A stretch of DNA of 64,000 nt from Nitrogeniibacter mangrovi (lineage in GTDB: Bacteria; Pseudomonadota; Gammaproteobacteria; Burkholderiales; Rhodocyclaceae). The stretch lies in contig NZ_CP048836.1 of NCBI RefSeq assembly GCF_010983895.1, positions 3,596,001 through 3,660,000 of the forward strand, given 5' to 3'. The notes beneath the pieces were generated by a model, which was not told the origin of the DNA, did no database searches, and saw only the letters and a list, made by a program, of their open reading frames with translations. Every line of letters begins with the position of its first letter. The stretch's first letter is position 1. A program made the translations under genes and the position numbers. This document shows positions 62,347 to 64,000 of the stretch, piece after piece.

Positions 62347-64000
62347 TCAGCTGATCCGGAAGCGCCCCGCCAGCCCCGACAGCTCGCTGGAGAGCTCCGC
62401 CAGCGCCCGCGCCGAAGCGGCGGTCTTCTGCACCGTGCGGTTGTTCTGCTCGGTGCTCTGGGCGATGGTGTCCACCTTGCGTGCCACATCGCGCGCGGCG
62501 GCGGTCTGCTCGCTCAGGGCGCGGGAGATGTTCTCCACCACGGCGGCGGCGCGCTCGGCGGATTCCTGCAGCGTGCTCACCGAATCGCCGGCCTGGTTGG
62601 CCACCTGGACCCCTTCGGTGACCCGCGCCACACCGGCCTCCATCTCGCGCACGGCGCCCTGGGTGCCTTCCTGGATCTTGTCGATGACCTCGCTGATCTC
62701 CTGGGTGGAGATGCTGGTGCGCTCGGCGAGCTTGCGCACCTCGTCGGCCACCACGGCGAAGCCGCGCCCCTGCTCGCCCGCCCGCGCCGCCTCGATGGCG
62801 GCATTGAGCGCGAGCAGGTTGGTCTGGTCGGAGATCTCCTTGATCACCTGAACGATGCCCGAGATCTGGGTGGAGAACTGCTCGAGCTCGCGAATCGTGC
62901 CGGCGGTGTTGTTCACCGCGTCGGCGACCCGCTGCATCTCGCCGGCGGTGTCGTGGATGATGCGCCCGCCCTCGGCCGCCTGCACGCTCGAGTTCTGGCT
63001 CACGCTGTGCGCCTCGCGGGCGTTGTCGCCCACCTGGTCGATGGACACCGACAACTGCTCGACCGCCGCCGCCATGCTCGAAGCCGCCTGCGACTGGCTT
63101 TCGATGGCCGAGGCGCTGGTGCCGGCCGCCGACGACAGTTCGTCCGCCTGGCGGCTGAGCGACTCGACGTTGCCGCGGATGGCGGCGACCAGGTCGTGCA
63201 GGGCCCCACGCATGCGCGCGAGCCGCCCCATGAGCTCGCCGATCTCGTCCGTGCCCGAATGCTCGATGGTGGTCACCAGATCCCCGTCGGCGATGGCCGA
63301 GGCGGCATCGCCGGCCCGGCGCAGGCTGCGGGTGATGTACTTCCAGGTCAGCACCGCCGGGAGGCCGACGAACAGGCCACTGAGCACGAAGAACACCACC
63401 AGCAGCACCCGACTCACGGTGTAGCGCTCGTCCGCCGCCTGATACTCGCGCTGGGCGACGCTGGCCTGGTAGGCCATGAGCTGGTTGAGCGCATCGAGCG
63501 CGGCCTGGCGTTCCTCGCGCACGGCGTAGAGGAAGTTGAGCAGCCCCACGGTGTCGTTGAGCTTGCGCCCCTCGATCTGCGTGAGCGTGGCATCGAGCTT
63601 CGCGCGCCAGGCGGCATGCTTGTCCAGGAACACCGCCACCAGCTTCTCTTCCTCCGCGGTGTGGGCGCTCGACATGTAGGCCTGCCACAGGCTGTCGAAG
63701 GCCGCGTGGTTGTCATGGACGGCCTGGGTGAGGGTGTTGAGCGAATCGTCGAGCAGGCCCGAGGCGGGCCGGCCCGGGGCGTTCTCGAAGGCGAACAGGA
63801 TGTTGACGCTGTCCTCGCGGATGTTGGCTTCGATCTGGGCCAGCTCCTGCATGGGTTTGGCCCGGTCTTCATAGACCGTGCGCAACGACGCGCTGGCGGC
63901 ATGCAGGCCGAGCCATCCGATCACGGCCGCGACGAGGTACAGCACGATTGAAAATGTGGTGATGTAGGCAATGCGATGGGAGATGCGCAGCCGGGAAAAC
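62347..64000 (-). CDS. methyl-accepting chemotaxis protein (5' end beyond window)
   Basis: This is a membrane chemoreceptor. The open frame continues past 64000 (reading [26 protein letters not shown] before the first hydrophobic helix), so the start codon is outside. A four-helix-bundle periplasmic domain (about 150 residues) follows, then a second membrane helix ([20 protein letters not shown]), HAMP, and a cytoplasmic coiled coil with the signalling tip [20 protein letters not shown] and [18 protein letters not shown]. No C-terminal CheR pentapeptide is present. The ligand is unknown. Confidence 0.92.
   Translation of the reverse strand, partial: FSRLRISHRIAYITTFSIVLYLVAAVIGWLGLHAASASLRTVYEDRAKPMQELAQIEANIREDSVNILFAFENAPGRPASGLLDDSLNTLTQAVHDNHAAFDSLWQAYMSSAHTAEEEKLVAVFLDKHAAWRAKLDATLTQIEGRKLNDTVGLLNFLYAVREERQAALDALNQLMAYQASVAQREYQAADERYTVSRVLLVVFFVLSGLFVGLPAVLTWKYITRSLRRAGDAASAIADGDLVTTIEHSGTDEIGELMGRLARMRGALHDLVAAIRGNVESLSRQADELSSAAGTSASAIESQSQAASSMAAAVEQLSVSIDQVGDNAREAHSVSQNSSVQAAEGGRIIHDTAGEMQRVADAVNNTAGTIRELEQFSTQISGIVQVIKEISDQTNLLALNAAIEAARAGEQGRGFAVVADEVRKLAERTSISTQEISEVIDKIQEGTQGAVREMEAGVARVTEGVQVANQAGDSVSTLQESAERAAAVVENISRALSEQTAAARDVARKVDTIAQSTEQNNRTVQKTAASARALAELSSELSGLAGRFRIS

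Overview
The window is about 64 kb of GC-rich chromosome. It carries a complete clade-I nos cluster and a complete cNOR cluster, genes for tyrosine breakdown via homogentisate, a fused isobutyryl-CoA mutase, a rhodoquinone methyltransferase-like gene, and a PEP-CTERM protein. Together with the codon and GC style, this fits a denitrifying betaproteobacterium of the Rhodocyclales (Thauera/Azoarcus/Zoogloea-like). That assignment is inferred from gene content; no rRNA, tRNA or CRISPR array was recognised.

Denitrification block (about 0-21.6 kb). A SUMT gene (cobA) and a c5-type lipoprotein cytochrome lead in on the + strand. Facing them on the - strand is nosZ-nosR-orf-nosD-nosF-nosY-nosL, followed by a small TumE-like gene pair. 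Divergent from nosZ, across a 435-bp control region with FNR/DNR-type boxes on both sides, runs norC-norB. A two-gene cassette (a membrane FMN/glutamate-synthase-like protein and a PoxB-like TPP enzyme) separates norCB from norE-norF-norQ-orf-polyferredoxin-norD. norD carries an apparent -1 frameshift in a run of six C. The genes together reduce NO to N2O and N2O to N2, with maturation and electron-supply factors.

Metabolic and sensory block (21.7-47.2 kb). This holds a lysozyme-like protein, an archaeal-type thymidine phosphorylase coupled to a PRPP synthase-like gene, and two large paralogous hybrid histidine kinases, one ending in a bacteriohemerythrin domain. Next come an Ala-Lys-Pro repeat protein with 23 perfect 15-bp repeats, an orphan nitrate/nitrite-type sensor domain protein, an alpha/beta hydrolase, RquA, an MFS/AraC divergent pair, a Na/Pi cotransporter and a metallophosphoesterase. 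The block ends with phhA facing the translationally coupled operon hppD-hmgA-fahA-maiA, which takes phenylalanine/tyrosine to fumarate and acetoacetate.

Accessory block (47.3-54.0 kb). GC is visibly lower here, and REP-like repeats are concentrated in it. It contains a DUF488 gene overlapping a convergent conserved gene of unknown function, a DUF2846 lipoprotein, an orphan RNase-A-like toxin with a CdiI-type immunity gene, a HAF/PEP-CTERM protein and an intact IS110 transposase. A degenerate copy of the icmF 3' end and its hairpin lies at 51.1 kb. The PEP-CTERM/IS110 segment therefore sits between two icmF 3' ends, as if it had been inserted there.

Right end (54.0-64 kb). Present are icmF with a divergent AraC regulator, a coupled hybrid kinase and OmpR-type regulator, a VOC/epimerase-like protein, and a chemoreceptor whose start lies beyond the window.
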